Positions 56,334-62,883 of a stretch of DNA of 62,883 bases are shown piece by piece. A program made the translations under genes and the position numbers. The stretch is from NCBI GenBank assembly GCA_964436765.1, contig CAYTEH010000005.1, forward strand, positions 1-62,883, written 5' to 3'. Position 1 is the first letter of the stretch. The number at the start of each line of letters is the position of its first letter. The notes under the pieces are model-generated. The model worked only from the letters and a program-made list of their open reading frames with translations. It was not told the origin of the DNA and searched no databases. The stretch comes from CAYTEH01 sp964436765. GTDB lineage: Bacteria; Patescibacteriota; Gracilibacteria; Peribacterales; Peribacteraceae.

Positions 56334-57595
56334 TATTGTCCGCAGTCTTTTCCGTACCTCATCCCCCGCTCCGCCCGCTCGAGCATCACTGCGATTTCGG
56401 CACGTGTCACGGTGTCATGGGGGCGGGCGTGCCCGGTCGCGTCGTCGCCGCGGAGAATGCAGCGTGCCGCGACTGCATCGATGGCGGGCGCGAACCACGC
56501 ACGGGCCGGCACGTCGGCGAATTCCGGCGCGTTCGTCCCGGCGGGAATGCCGTACGCCCTGGCGATCATGGTGGCCGCCTCGGCGCGTGTCACCGTGCGG
56601 GTAGGGTGCGTGAAGCAGAATGCCTTCCCCATGCAATTGCCATAGCCCTTCACCCATCCTTTGCGCGCAGCCGCTTCCATGTACGGCCCGTACCACATGC
56701 CAGGGTGCACGTCGGTGAAGATGGAAACCGAGACGCGCGGCGGCTCGACCCCGCGGAGAATCACAAGCATCTTGGCAAGCTCTCCGCGCGCCGTGCCGTC
56801 CTGCGGCCGGAAGAACCGCGACCTGGTCCCGATGACTCCGCGTCCAACAAGCGCTCCGATCGCTTCTTCGTACCAGCTTCCCGCCGCCACGTCGTCAAAC
56901 GCATGGGAAGAATCGCCCGAGCGCAATGGGTGCGTGCCGCCGGATTCGGGCGCGGACACAAGATGCGTACCGGGTGAAACGTTGCCCGGATTGCCGCCGC
57001 CCCTGCGCGCAGCGGATGATTCGCTCGTCACGGGAGTGGCTGACGCGGAGGAGGAAGAGGAGGAGGACGTTGGTGCGGTCCGAAACGAGTAGCGGAACGT
57101 GTCCATCACATTCGGCGGAACGTGCAGATCCTCCGCGTCGACCGCCACAGATATGCGCGTGTCGCCCGGAAAGTCATCCTCGGGATCGATGGTGATGAGC
57201 CGATTGAACGAAGCACCGGACGCAGTGAGCGCCGTGGAGCCGCTGTTATACGTATTGGACGTGGACCCGTACGACACGTTCACCCGCAGGCTCACCATAC
57301 TCACGCCGGATCCCGCCTCGATCCCGCTGTTGTTCTTATAGTCTTTCACGCGCATCACGATGGACCCTGTCACGTTCACGAGCGTGGCGCCCGATGCGGG
57401 ATTCATATTCTCCACGTAGGGAGGGCTCACGTCGTCATCGTACGCAAGATACCTGAGCTGCACGCCCACGCTTGCGCCCGCCAGGGATGCGCCCCGCATC
57501 GCGGTGGCCAGCAGGCCCAGGAGGCTCAGTGCCAGGAAGCCGAACGCAAGCGCCAGGCGGGGGGAAGGCCGGAAAGGGGGTTTTGTGTAGGGTAT
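56333..57595 (-). CDS. S-layer homology (SLH) domain surface protein
   Basis: A 420-aa protein if started at the ATA at 57595. Signal peptide near residues 8-35 (RLALAFGFLALSLLGLLATA), a beta-rich middle domain (VNVTGSIVMRVKDYKNNSG), a Ser-rich linker, then three SLH modules from about residue 240: HAFDDVAAGSWYEEAIGALV, FTDVHPGMWYGPYMEAAARK and FADVPARAWFAPAIDAVAAR. SLH domains bind cell-wall polysaccharide. A perfect TATAAT ends 6 bases before the ATA. The only upstream standard start (57670) would put the promoter inside the gene, and the next downstream ATG would remove the signal peptide. A non-standard start is therefore likely but unproven. Confidence 0.8.
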   Translation of the reverse strand: MPYTKPPFRPSPRLALAFGFLALSLLGLLATAMRGASLAGASVGVQLRYLAYDDDVSPPYVENMNPASGATLVNVTGSIVMRVKDYKNNSGIEAGSGVSMVSLRVNVSYGSTSNTYNSGSTALTASGASFNRLITIDPEDDFPGDTRISVAVDAEDLHVPPNVMDTFRYSFRTAPTSSSSSSSASATPVTSESSAARRGGGNPGNVSPGTHLVSAPESGGTHPLRSGDSSHAFDDVAAGSWYEEAIGALVGRGVIGTRSRFFRPQDGTARGELAKMLVILRGVEPPRVSVSIFTDVHPGMWYGPYMEAAARKGWVKGYGNCMGKAFCFTHPTRTVTRAEAATMIARAYGIPAGTNAPEFADVPARAWFAPAIDAVAARCILRGDDATGHARPHDTVTRAEIAVMLERAERGMRYGKDCGQ

Positions 57596-57601
57596 CGGGA
57601 A

Positions 57602-57607
57602 ATTATA
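57602..57607 (-). promoter_or_regulatory. -10 element of SLH-protein gene
   Basis: A perfect TATAAT on the minus strand, 6 bases before an in-frame ATA (57595-57593). It is the basis for proposing ATA as the start codon. Confidence 0.55.
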
Positions 57608-57655
57608 GCATAATTTTGCCTCACGAGCGAGTAGTCCCTCTCGGCCATTCGCATG

Positions 57656-57661
57656 TAGAAT
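57656..57661 (+). promoter_or_regulatory. -10 element of secreted paralogue gene at 57669
   Basis: TAGAAT ends 7 bases before the ATG at 57669. It lies within the divergent region shared with the SLH gene, 48 bases from that gene's TATAAT. Confidence 0.5.
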
Positions 57662-57668
57662 CGCTGCC

Positions 57669-58496
57669 ATGAGACGCCTTGCAATTCTGTTCTGCCTTTC
57701 CCTGCTCTTTCCACAGGCGAGCGCTCAGCAGCTGCGCCCCGAAAGCACGAACTACGAGATTCCCACCGACGTGCAGCCGGGGGGCGGGGGCGAGAAGGCG
57801 CGCTCCACCAACTACATGCTCGATGACACCATCGGCGAAGGAAACATCGGCTATTCGGCGTCCACGAACTACCTGCTCAACGCGGGGTATCAGCAGGGCG
57901 CAAGCGACACCACCATCACCATGACCTGCACCAGCCCGGCGGCACTCGGCACCATCGTGCGCACCGGCGACACGAGCGTGAACACCTGCGGCAGCGCGGG
58001 ATACTGCGGCAGCAGCAAAACGACGTGCACCATAGAAACAAACAGCGCGGCGGGCTACACGCTCTCGTGGATCATCCAGACCGGCACCGGCGCGGCGGGA
58101 GCGCGTACCGGTACGGGGCACCTGAACGGCTACGTGGCCGGCAACCGGATCCAGCCCCTCTTCAATACGAACAACACCACTCCGGCGGCCATGGATACCG
58201 GCACGGCCCCCAGCGCCGCGGGCGGCGTGCAGAACAGCGCGCGCTGGGCCGCACGACTTTCTTCCACCAGTACCACAACTGCCGGCGGTTCCGTGACATG
58301 GGGCAGCGACGGCGTGGCAGACACATGGCTGCGGGTCGCCACGGGTTCCTCGGTGAACATTGCCTCCCGCGGCAGCGCCACCGGCCTCGGCGGCGATACG
58401 GAGAACATCGGCTTCCGCGCCATCATCCACGGAACAGCGATCGTGCCGAACGATACCTACAGGGCGACGGTGACGCTGACGGCCATCACGAACTGA
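57669..58496 (+). CDS. Secreted surface protein, paralogue of the protein at 53788
   Basis: A 275-aa exported protein. Signal peptide at residues 1-19 (LAILFCLSLLFPQASAQ). The N-terminal part repeats STNYEI, STNYML and STNYLL, a motif seen in other secreted proteins of this type. The C-terminal domain (from about residue 118) is the one shared with 53788: GNRIQPLFNTNNTTPAAMDT, SARWAARLSSTSTTT and FRAIIHGTAIVPNDTYRATV. Four cysteines near residues 87-122 may pair. TAGAAT ends 7 bases before the ATG. It is likely a partner or variant of the DUF916/WxL-like surface system (inference). Confidence 0.7.
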   Translation: MRRLAILFCLSLLFPQASAQQLRPESTNYEIPTDVQPGGGGEKARSTNYMLDDTIGEGNIGYSASTNYLLNAGYQQGASDTTITMTCTSPAALGTIVRTGDTSVNTCGSAGYCGSSKTTCTIETNSAAGYTLSWIIQTGTGAAGARTGTGHLNGYVAGNRIQPLFNTNNTTPAAMDTGTAPSAAGGVQNSARWAARLSSTSTTTAGGSVTWGSDGVADTWLRVATGSSVNIASRGSATGLGGDTENIGFRAIIHGTAIVPNDTYRATVTLTAITN

Positions 58497-58606
58497 ATGA
58501 CCAATGACGCAATGACCGATGACCAACAGGAATGTTGAATGTTTAACGAAGAATCAAAAAGAAGCTCCTTACTTGTGTCATTGCGTCATTGTTGTCATTG
58601 GTCATT
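58496..58606. repeat. Inverted word repeat (AATGACCAATGACGC family)
   Basis: Left arm AATGACCAATGACGCAATGA (58496-58515) continues with CCGATGACC; right arm GTCATTGCGTCATTG (58577 on) continues with TTGTCATTGGTCATT. The arms are near-perfect complements separated by about 50 bases, between two convergent genes. The same words occur at 30167-30244. Confidence 0.75.
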
Positions 58607-59270
58607 CTCCGAAGATTCTCCCAAGCCCCCACAAGACTCCGTCCATGATCGTCATGATCCACGTAGAGAGGAGGGGCAAGTTGAGCGCGCGTTCGGCCAC
58701 GAGCAACCCGAGCAGGATGTACATGCCGTACTGCATCCATTCCTCATACTGCTCGGCGAGGTGCGGTGGCAGCAACGCCGCAAGCACCTTGGAACCGTCG
58801 AGCGGCGCGATGGGAATGAGGTTGAATGCCATGAGCCCGAGATTCACGAAGAGCGAGGTGCCGAGAAAACGCAGGAAGAACACCTGCCCCACCGACCCGC
58901 TGGAGGGCATATCGAGCAGCTCCCACGCGGTGACGTTGCCGACGCGTGCGGCAAACGCGAGAATCGCGTAGCAGACGGAAGCGAGGATGAGGTTGCTGAA
59001 CGGACCCGCGGCTGCAGTGAGGAGCATGCCGCTCCGGTGGTGACGGAAGTACATCGGGTTCACCGGCACGGGCTTGGCCCAGCCGAAGCCTGCCAGGACG
59101 AACATGAGCGCGCCCATCGGGTCGATGTGCGCAAGCGGGTTGAGGGTCAGGCGCCCGTGGTTATGGGGAGTGGGATCCCCCAGGCGCGTCGCGGTCACGG
59201 CGTGCGACCACTCGTGCACTGTGAGTGCGGCGAGGACGCTGAGGATGAAGATGGGATCGAGAAACGACAT
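58602..59270 (-). CDS. M50-family site-2-protease-like membrane metalloprotease
   Basis: A 222-aa integral membrane protein. The zinc motif HEWSH is at residues 19-23 in the first helix; a second conserved block, NLIPIAPLDGSKV, near residue 165 supplies the third ligand (the NPxDG-type aspartate). This is the short YwhC/SpoIVFB-like form without PDZ domain. Such proteases cut membrane proteins in signalling or clearance. The ATG at 59270 follows TATGCT (59283-59278, minus strand) by 7 bases, so an upstream methionine overlapping that element is rejected. Confidence 0.88.
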   Translation of the reverse strand: MSFLDPIFILSVLAALTVHEWSHAVTATRLGDPTPHNHGRLTLNPLAHIDPMGALMFVLAGFGWAKPVPVNPMYFRHHRSGMLLTAAAGPFSNLILASVCYAILAFAARVGNVTAWELLDMPSSGSVGQVFFLRFLGTSLFVNLGLMAFNLIPIAPLDGSKVLAALLPPHLAEQYEEWMQYGMYILLGLLVAERALNLPLLSTWIMTIMDGVLWGLGRIFGE

Positions 59271-59314
59271 TGCCGACAGCATACAGAAAAGACCTTCTCA
59301 AGGCAGTCGGAGAA

Positions 59315-59362
59315 AGGAATCAGTACAGAAGAATCAAGATTCAGTGCCTGAATCCTGATTCC
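59315..59362. repeat. Imperfect inverted word repeat (GGAATCAG / GATTCAGG words)
   Basis: AGGAATCAGTACAG and AATCAAGATTCAG on the left face CCTGAATCCTGATTCCTG on the right. It lies in the divergent region between the M50 protease gene and rpmB. Confidence 0.5.
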
Positions 59363-59402
59363 TGTGAGCCTGAAACTTTTCTGCGACACGGGTCTACACT
59401 GC

Positions 59403-59431
59403 TTGACCTGTCTCGACTTCCCCTGTAAATT
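59403..59431 (+). promoter_or_regulatory. Sigma-70 promoter of rpmB
   Basis: TTGACC (59403-59408), a 17-base spacer and TAAATT (59426-59431). The -10 ends 11 bases before the ATG, so the leader is only about 4-5 bases. Confidence 0.65.
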
Positions 59432-59442
59432 CTGCCGGCCCT

Positions 59443-59652
59443 ATGGCTCGCATGTGCATCAAAACCGGCAAAAAGACATCCTTCGGAAACACCCGAAGCC
59501 ACTCCATGCGCCACACCCGACGCACGTGGAAGCCAAACATCCAGGTAAAGCGCGTTTTTGACCCCAAAACGGGCACCTACGTCAAAATGAAGGTATCCAC
59601 CAGCTACCTTCGCACGCTTGCAAAGCGTCTGCAGGCAGGGAAATCCATCTGA
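59443..59652 (+). CDS. rpmB: 50S ribosomal protein L28
   Basis: A 69-aa basic ribosomal protein. ARMCIKTGKKTSFGNTRSHS and RRTWKPNIQVKRVF follow the L28 pattern; the C-terminal half (YLRTLAKRL) matches the usual S.R.LRTL block. The cysteine-pair zinc site of some L28 forms is reduced to one cysteine. It has a full promoter (TTGACC, 17 bases, TAAATT) and is a single-gene unit. It marks the end of the glycan locus as ordinary chromosome. Confidence 0.93.
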   Translation: MARMCIKTGKKTSFGNTRSHSMRHTRRTWKPNIQVKRVFDPKTGTYVKMKVSTSYLRTLAKRLQAGKSI

Positions 59653-59726
59653 AATAGCAGGGGGGTGACAAAGAGGATTGATGGTTTTTTTTGGCTTTCT
59701 GAAAACAAAAAAATTGCCTACATGCC

Positions 59727-59770
59727 TGTCAACAACAATCGTTGACAATAGAAGCAATCCCTGTGAAAAT
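59727..59770 (+). promoter_or_regulatory. Inverted-repeat operator overlapping a promoter
   Basis: TGTCAAC (59727-59733), a 7-base spacer and GTTGACA (59741-59747) form a perfect inverted repeat. Its right half contains a perfect -35 TTGACA (59742-59747), followed after 17 bases by GAAAAT (59765-59770). A regulator bound to the repeat would block RNA polymerase. The gene controlled is the secreted protein starting at 59839. Confidence 0.55.
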
Positions 59771-59838
59771 GGATCCTTTTTACTTGTGACCACTTTTTGA
59801 CATCTATGTCTACTCTGCATTTTTTCACCACCCGTCCC

Positions 59839-61359
59839 ATGAAAAAGCCGTTCGCTGCTTTTATCGCAGTCTCTCTCGTCTCCGCGCTGCTGCCTGCCAT
59901 GGCCACGGCGCAGAACCTCGCGCCCGCTCCCGAGTTCAGCGGCGTCGCAACGGTGCGCTATTCCGGCGGCACCAGTAACGGGAACTCCATCCCGGCGCAC
60001 GTGACGTTCCCCCAGACCTGCGAAAACCCGCAGATCGTAACGCAGACCTACACCGGCGGCGGAAAGTGTGCGCTCAGCCCCTGCCCCAACACCCCGCATT
60101 CCACCAGCAGCGATATCCGCTCGAGCATCGGCAACGTCACCACCTCCGGCTTCGACGTGTACGCAACTGCCGACGACGCCATCGTCGCACAGGACATCCA
60201 GATCGGCTGGCATGTGATCTGCGGCCAGAACAATGTGGTGCGCCCGGCTTCGACCAGGCTCGTGAGCGGCACGGCTACCGTACGCTACGACGGCTCACAT
60301 CAGGCACATTCGAACATCGCCAATATCAGCCTGCCGGCCAACTGCGGCACTCCGTCCATTACGGCCGAGACCCACGTCAGTTCGGTTGCATGCAACCTCG
60401 GCTACACCGGTTCCTGCTACAACAACGCCGGCACCACCTCCACCGATCTTTACCCGCAACTCTCGGGAGTGAATGCCTCCGGCTTCGGCATTTCCACAAC
60501 CTCCGACGACGCCATCTCCCCGGGCGCCGGCGGCAACATCAAGATGTCCTACCACGTCATGTGCCAGAATCCGGTGCGCGAGACGTCTAACAAGTTCATG
60601 TTCGGCGGCGTCACGCAGGTCACATACGGCAACGACTCGCACTCCTCCATTACCCACGTCACCTTCCCCCGCACCTGCAAGAACCCCACGGCAGTGGCCC
60701 AGTCGTACGTAGATGGCATGAAGTGCGTCCTCTACGGCGGCGCCTGCAACAACAACCGTGGCACCACGTCGTCCGATATCTACGCCTACGCAATCAACCT
60801 GACCGAAACGGGAATGGATGTGTTCCTCTCCGCCGACGATGTGATAGCGGGTGGTGGCCGGGTCATTAATATCGGATACCACGTGACCTGCGACGAAGCC
60901 CTTGCCCCGACCCCCCAGTGCAGCGACGGCGTGGATAACACGGATGCGGAAGACACGCTCGCCGATGCGCAGGATCCCGGTTGCTACACGAACGGGGTGT
61001 ATAACCCGCAGGATAACGATGAGACGAACACGGTGACGTTGCCCCAGTGCAGCGACGGCGTGGATAACACGGATGCGGAAGACACGCTCGCCGATGCGCA
61101 GGATCCCGGTTGCTACACGAACGGGGTGTATAACCCGCAGGATAACGATGAGACGAACGTGGTCGTGACGCTCCCGGCCTGCTCCGACGGCCTCGATAAC
61201 GACAACGACGGCAAGGTCGACTTCTTCGATCCGGGCTGCTACCCGAACGGCGTCTTCAACCCGACCGCGTTCAACCCGAACGACAACGATGAATCGAATG
61301 CTGCGCAGCTCTGCCGCTGGGCACGCGTGAATAACCAGTGGGTGAGGCAGTGCAACTGA
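59839..61359 (+). CDS. Large secreted Cys-rich repeat protein with CSDG modules
   Basis: A 506-aa exported protein. Signal peptide at residues 1-24 (FAAFIAVSLVSALLPAMATA). Three related beta domains of about 100 aa follow, starting FSGVATVRYSGG, VSGTATVRYDGS and FGGVTQVTYGND, each with conserved cysteines. The tail holds two near-identical 43-residue modules beginning QCSDGVDNTDAEDTLADAQD and one diverged copy (CSDGLDNDNDGKVDFFDPGC). Such Asp-rich modules look calcium-binding and are seen in other bacterial exported proteins. The ATG at 59839 is chosen because it starts the signal peptide; an ATG at 59806 is possible. It may be regulated by the operator at 59727. Confidence 0.78.
   Translation: MKKPFAAFIAVSLVSALLPAMATAQNLAPAPEFSGVATVRYSGGTSNGNSIPAHVTFPQTCENPQIVTQTYTGGGKCALSPCPNTPHSTSSDIRSSIGNVTTSGFDVYATADDAIVAQDIQIGWHVICGQNNVVRPASTRLVSGTATVRYDGSHQAHSNIANISLPANCGTPSITAETHVSSVACNLGYTGSCYNNAGTTSTDLYPQLSGVNASGFGISTTSDDAISPGAGGNIKMSYHVMCQNPVRETSNKFMFGGVTQVTYGNDSHSSITHVTFPRTCKNPTAVAQSYVDGMKCVLYGGACNNNRGTTSSDIYAYAINLTETGMDVFLSADDVIAGGGRVINIGYHVTCDEALAPTPQCSDGVDNTDAEDTLADAQDPGCYTNGVYNPQDNDETNTVTLPQCSDGVDNTDAEDTLADAQDPGCYTNGVYNPQDNDETNVVVTLPACSDGLDNDNDGKVDFFDPGCYPNGVFNPTAFNPNDNDESNAAQLCRWARVNNQWVRQCN
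60916..61173 (+). repeat. Two tandem 129-bp CSDG module repeats
   Basis: Units start at 60916 and 61045, 43 codons apart, and are almost identical in DNA, including third codon positions. Further copies occur in the next gene at 62016, 62688 and 62817, which points to recent duplication or gene conversion. Confidence 0.85.
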
Positions 61360-61397
61360 TCCCCTCGCTCTCTCCACTCCTCTTCTCCCCCCATCTC

Positions 61398-62883
61398 ATG
61401 AAACGCCTTCTCCGTCTCTCGACCCCCCTCCTGGTCCTCCTTGCCGTCGCTCTCGTGCAAGCGGCGCCGGCTTCGGCCCAGAACGCCTGCCTGAGCGCAA
61501 CACTCACGAGCGCCAACACCATCTACAGCGGCGGCGACTTCGGGTGCCGCTACGACCTTGGCATCAACGGGAGCAACAAGCCCACGCAGGTGCTGCAGGG
61601 CGTCATCAAGTCCGAAGTGCCCTCCGGCGCCAACGACTGCGGCTCGTACCGCACGCTCGACCTGGGCGTTGCCACGCATACAATCAGCGGCCTGACGGCC
61701 CAGTGGAGCCAGGGCGACTTCGCCTGCATATACACCTGCCCCGCGAACTACGCGCTCGTGGCGGTGGTGGCGGAAAACACGACCGGCCCGGATGACTGCA
61801 ACAATTACGCGTGCCGCTACATCGGCGCGGGCGGCGATCGCGTGGCCATCCAGTCCAGCTGGAACGCGGGCGACCATTCCTGCGATTACACCTGCCCGGC
61901 GGGCTACGCGCTCCAGGGCTTCGTGGCTGAGAACCCCATCGGTTCCGCCGACTGCAATAGCTTCGGCAGCGGCTGCCAGAAGATCGGTGACCGGTGCGAG
62001 AACCCCGTCAATCCCCAATGCAGCGACGGCGTGGATAACACGGATGCGGAAGACACGCTCGCCGATGCGCAGGATCCGGGCTGCATCACGAACGGGGTGT
62101 ATAACCCGCAGGATAACGATGAGACGAACGGACTCTCCTGCCCCGCCGGCCAGGCCCTGGAATACACGATGACGACCGTCAGCACCGCCGTGTGGAACGC
62201 GAACGGGAGCATGAGCGGTTCCGGCCCGGTGACGTGTCCCAACCCCGGCGCGGGATGGACCAAGGTCGATACCGAATGTCTTATCAGCGGCGGGCCCTGC
62301 TACGCGCAATCCTGCCTGTGGAGCCGCCCTGCCGTTCAGGACTCCACCTACCTGCTCACGCACGCAGGCGGCATGTACTACCAGTCCCTCAGCTGCGCCA
62401 ATACCCCCCCGGCCGGATACACGCTCAAGGCCCGCGGGTGCTATGCCCGTAACGGCGTCGGCCCGTATAACTGCTTCTCGGACTCCTGCCTGTGGGAAAA
62501 GACTGGCGGCCCGAACGCCACGCTGCTCCTAGGCCATGCGGGAGGCAATAACGGTGATTCCGTGAACTGTGCCAACACGCCTCCGGCCGGCCATGCACTC
62601 AACTCGAAGATCTGCATCCTCAGCAACGGCCCCTGCTTTAGCGACCTGTGCCTCTGGCAGAAAGAGAACATCTGCCCCGCTCAACCGCAGTGCTCGGACG
62701 GCGTGGATAACACGGATGCGGAAGACACGCTCGCCGATGCGCAGGATCCCGGTTGCTACACGAACGGGGTGTATAACCCGCAGGATAACGATGAGACGAA
62801 CACGGTGACGTTGCCCCAGTGCAGCGATGGCGTGGATAACACGGATGCGGAAGACACCCTCGCCGATGCGCAGGATCCCGGTT
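61398..62883 (+). CDS. Secreted Cys-rich protein with CSDG modules, partial
   Basis: An open frame of 495 codons that runs off the right edge without a stop. Signal peptide at residues 1-28 (LSTPLLVLLAVALVQAAPASA). The mature protein is very rich in Cys, Asn and Gly: repeated units end DFACIYTCPANYALVAVVAE and DHSCDYTCPAGYALQGFVAE, later units carry SCLW and ANTPPAGY. CSDG modules identical in style to the gene before occur at 62016, 62688 and 62817. It begins 38 bases after the upstream gene, across a pyrimidine-rich spacer, so the two are probably co-transcribed and may share a surface function. No enzyme motif is visible. Confidence 0.75.
   Translation, partial: MKRLLRLSTPLLVLLAVALVQAAPASAQNACLSATLTSANTIYSGGDFGCRYDLGINGSNKPTQVLQGVIKSEVPSGANDCGSYRTLDLGVATHTISGLTAQWSQGDFACIYTCPANYALVAVVAENTTGPDDCNNYACRYIGAGGDRVAIQSSWNAGDHSCDYTCPAGYALQGFVAENPIGSADCNSFGSGCQKIGDRCENPVNPQCSDGVDNTDAEDTLADAQDPGCITNGVYNPQDNDETNGLSCPAGQALEYTMTTVSTAVWNANGSMSGSGPVTCPNPGAGWTKVDTECLISGGPCYAQSCLWSRPAVQDSTYLLTHAGGMYYQSLSCANTPPAGYTLKARGCYARNGVGPYNCFSDSCLWEKTGGPNATLLLGHAGGNNGDSVNCANTPPAGHALNSKICILSNGPCFSDLCLWQKENICPAQPQCSDGVDNTDAEDTLADAQDPGCYTNGVYNPQDNDETNTVTLPQCSDGVDNTDAEDTLADAQDPG
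62016..62144 (+). repeat. CSDG module repeat copy
   Basis: One 129-bp copy of the module; it differs from the others mainly in having ATC for TAC after the GGCTGC codons. It separates two groups of the TCPAGYAL/SCLW units. Confidence 0.75.
62688..62883 (+). repeat. CSDG module repeats, second copy cut by window edge
   Basis: Units begin at 62688 and 62817, again 129 bp apart. From the GGATAACACGG segment onward they match the copies at 60916 and 61045 nearly base for base. Confidence 0.8.

Noticed and set aside
19112..59362. CRISPR array
   Set aside because: No evenly spaced identical repeats with unique spacers and no cas genes; the repeats are inverted and degenerate.

Overview
The window is a GC-rich, gene-dense, non-plasmid bacterial segment with a standard code (TGA is used as a stop throughout). 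It is almost entirely a surface-glycan locus of about 50 kb. Housekeeping genes follow (sufS, sufU, tRNA-Thr, rpmB), then a cell-envelope protein module. Small genes packed head to tail or divergently, very few Shine-Dalgarno sequences, SufS/SufU, a 69-residue L28 and the low-complexity word repeats suggest a Patescibacteria/CPR organism, possibly a Peregrinibacteria/Peribacteria relative. That placement is inference. No gene-free stretch exceeds 300 bases.

Layout. 1-7.1 kb is a pseudaminic-acid pathway. A truncated PseA/WbpG amidotransferase with HisF/HisH-like ammonia suppliers lies on the minus strand. PseB, PseC, an SpsF-type cytidylyltransferase, a PseG-PseH fusion and PseI lie on the plus strand. 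The expected product is CMP-Pse carrying an acetamidino group. 7.2-18.9 kb carries a capsule-type transferase, methyltransferases, an ABC exporter, an Fe(II)/2OG-dioxygenase-like enzyme, a GT4, an FkbM-like methyltransferase, a GT-C protein, a sugar epimerase and an FAD enzyme. 18.9-21.2 kb is a DUF5989 / SxtJ-like / carbamoyltransferase cassette. 21.3-25.0 kb is an accessory stretch (ORF6N protein, two unknown proteins, SGNH and HD hydrolases). 25.0-50.4 kb holds many GT2, GT4 and GT-C glycosyltransferases, a DegT aminotransferase with a cupin partner, GtrA, DUF2304, and rfbA/rfbB for a dTDP-sugar. 50.4-53.2 kb is sufS, an unknown gene, sufU (interrupted by a scaffold gap) and tRNA-Thr. 53.2-62.9 kb encodes a GNAT protein, two paralogous secreted proteins, a DUF916-like anchored protein, an SLH-domain protein, an M50 protease, L28 and two large secreted Cys-rich proteins. 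These share near-identical CSDG modules, and the second runs off the window.

Two genome-style observations stand out. First, most genes have a TANNNT (or CATANT) -10 hexamer ending 6-10 bases before the start codon and no Shine-Dalgarno, which implies pervasive leaderless transcription. Several starts here were chosen on that basis, and it implies at least one non-AUG/GUG/UUG start. Second, there is a family of self-complementary low-complexity word repeats. The same word appears at unrelated loci, both between genes and inside glycosyltransferase reading frames.

How the parts work together: nucleotide-sugar enzymes (Pse, dTDP-sugar, an aminotransferase product) feed many glycosyltransferases; methyl and carbamoyl groups and other modifications decorate the glycan; an MsbA-like exporter and GT-C/GtrA membrane proteins move or add lipid-linked sugars; and the secreted/SLH/DUF916-like proteins at the right end may form the surface layer that the glycan coats. 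The last link is inference.
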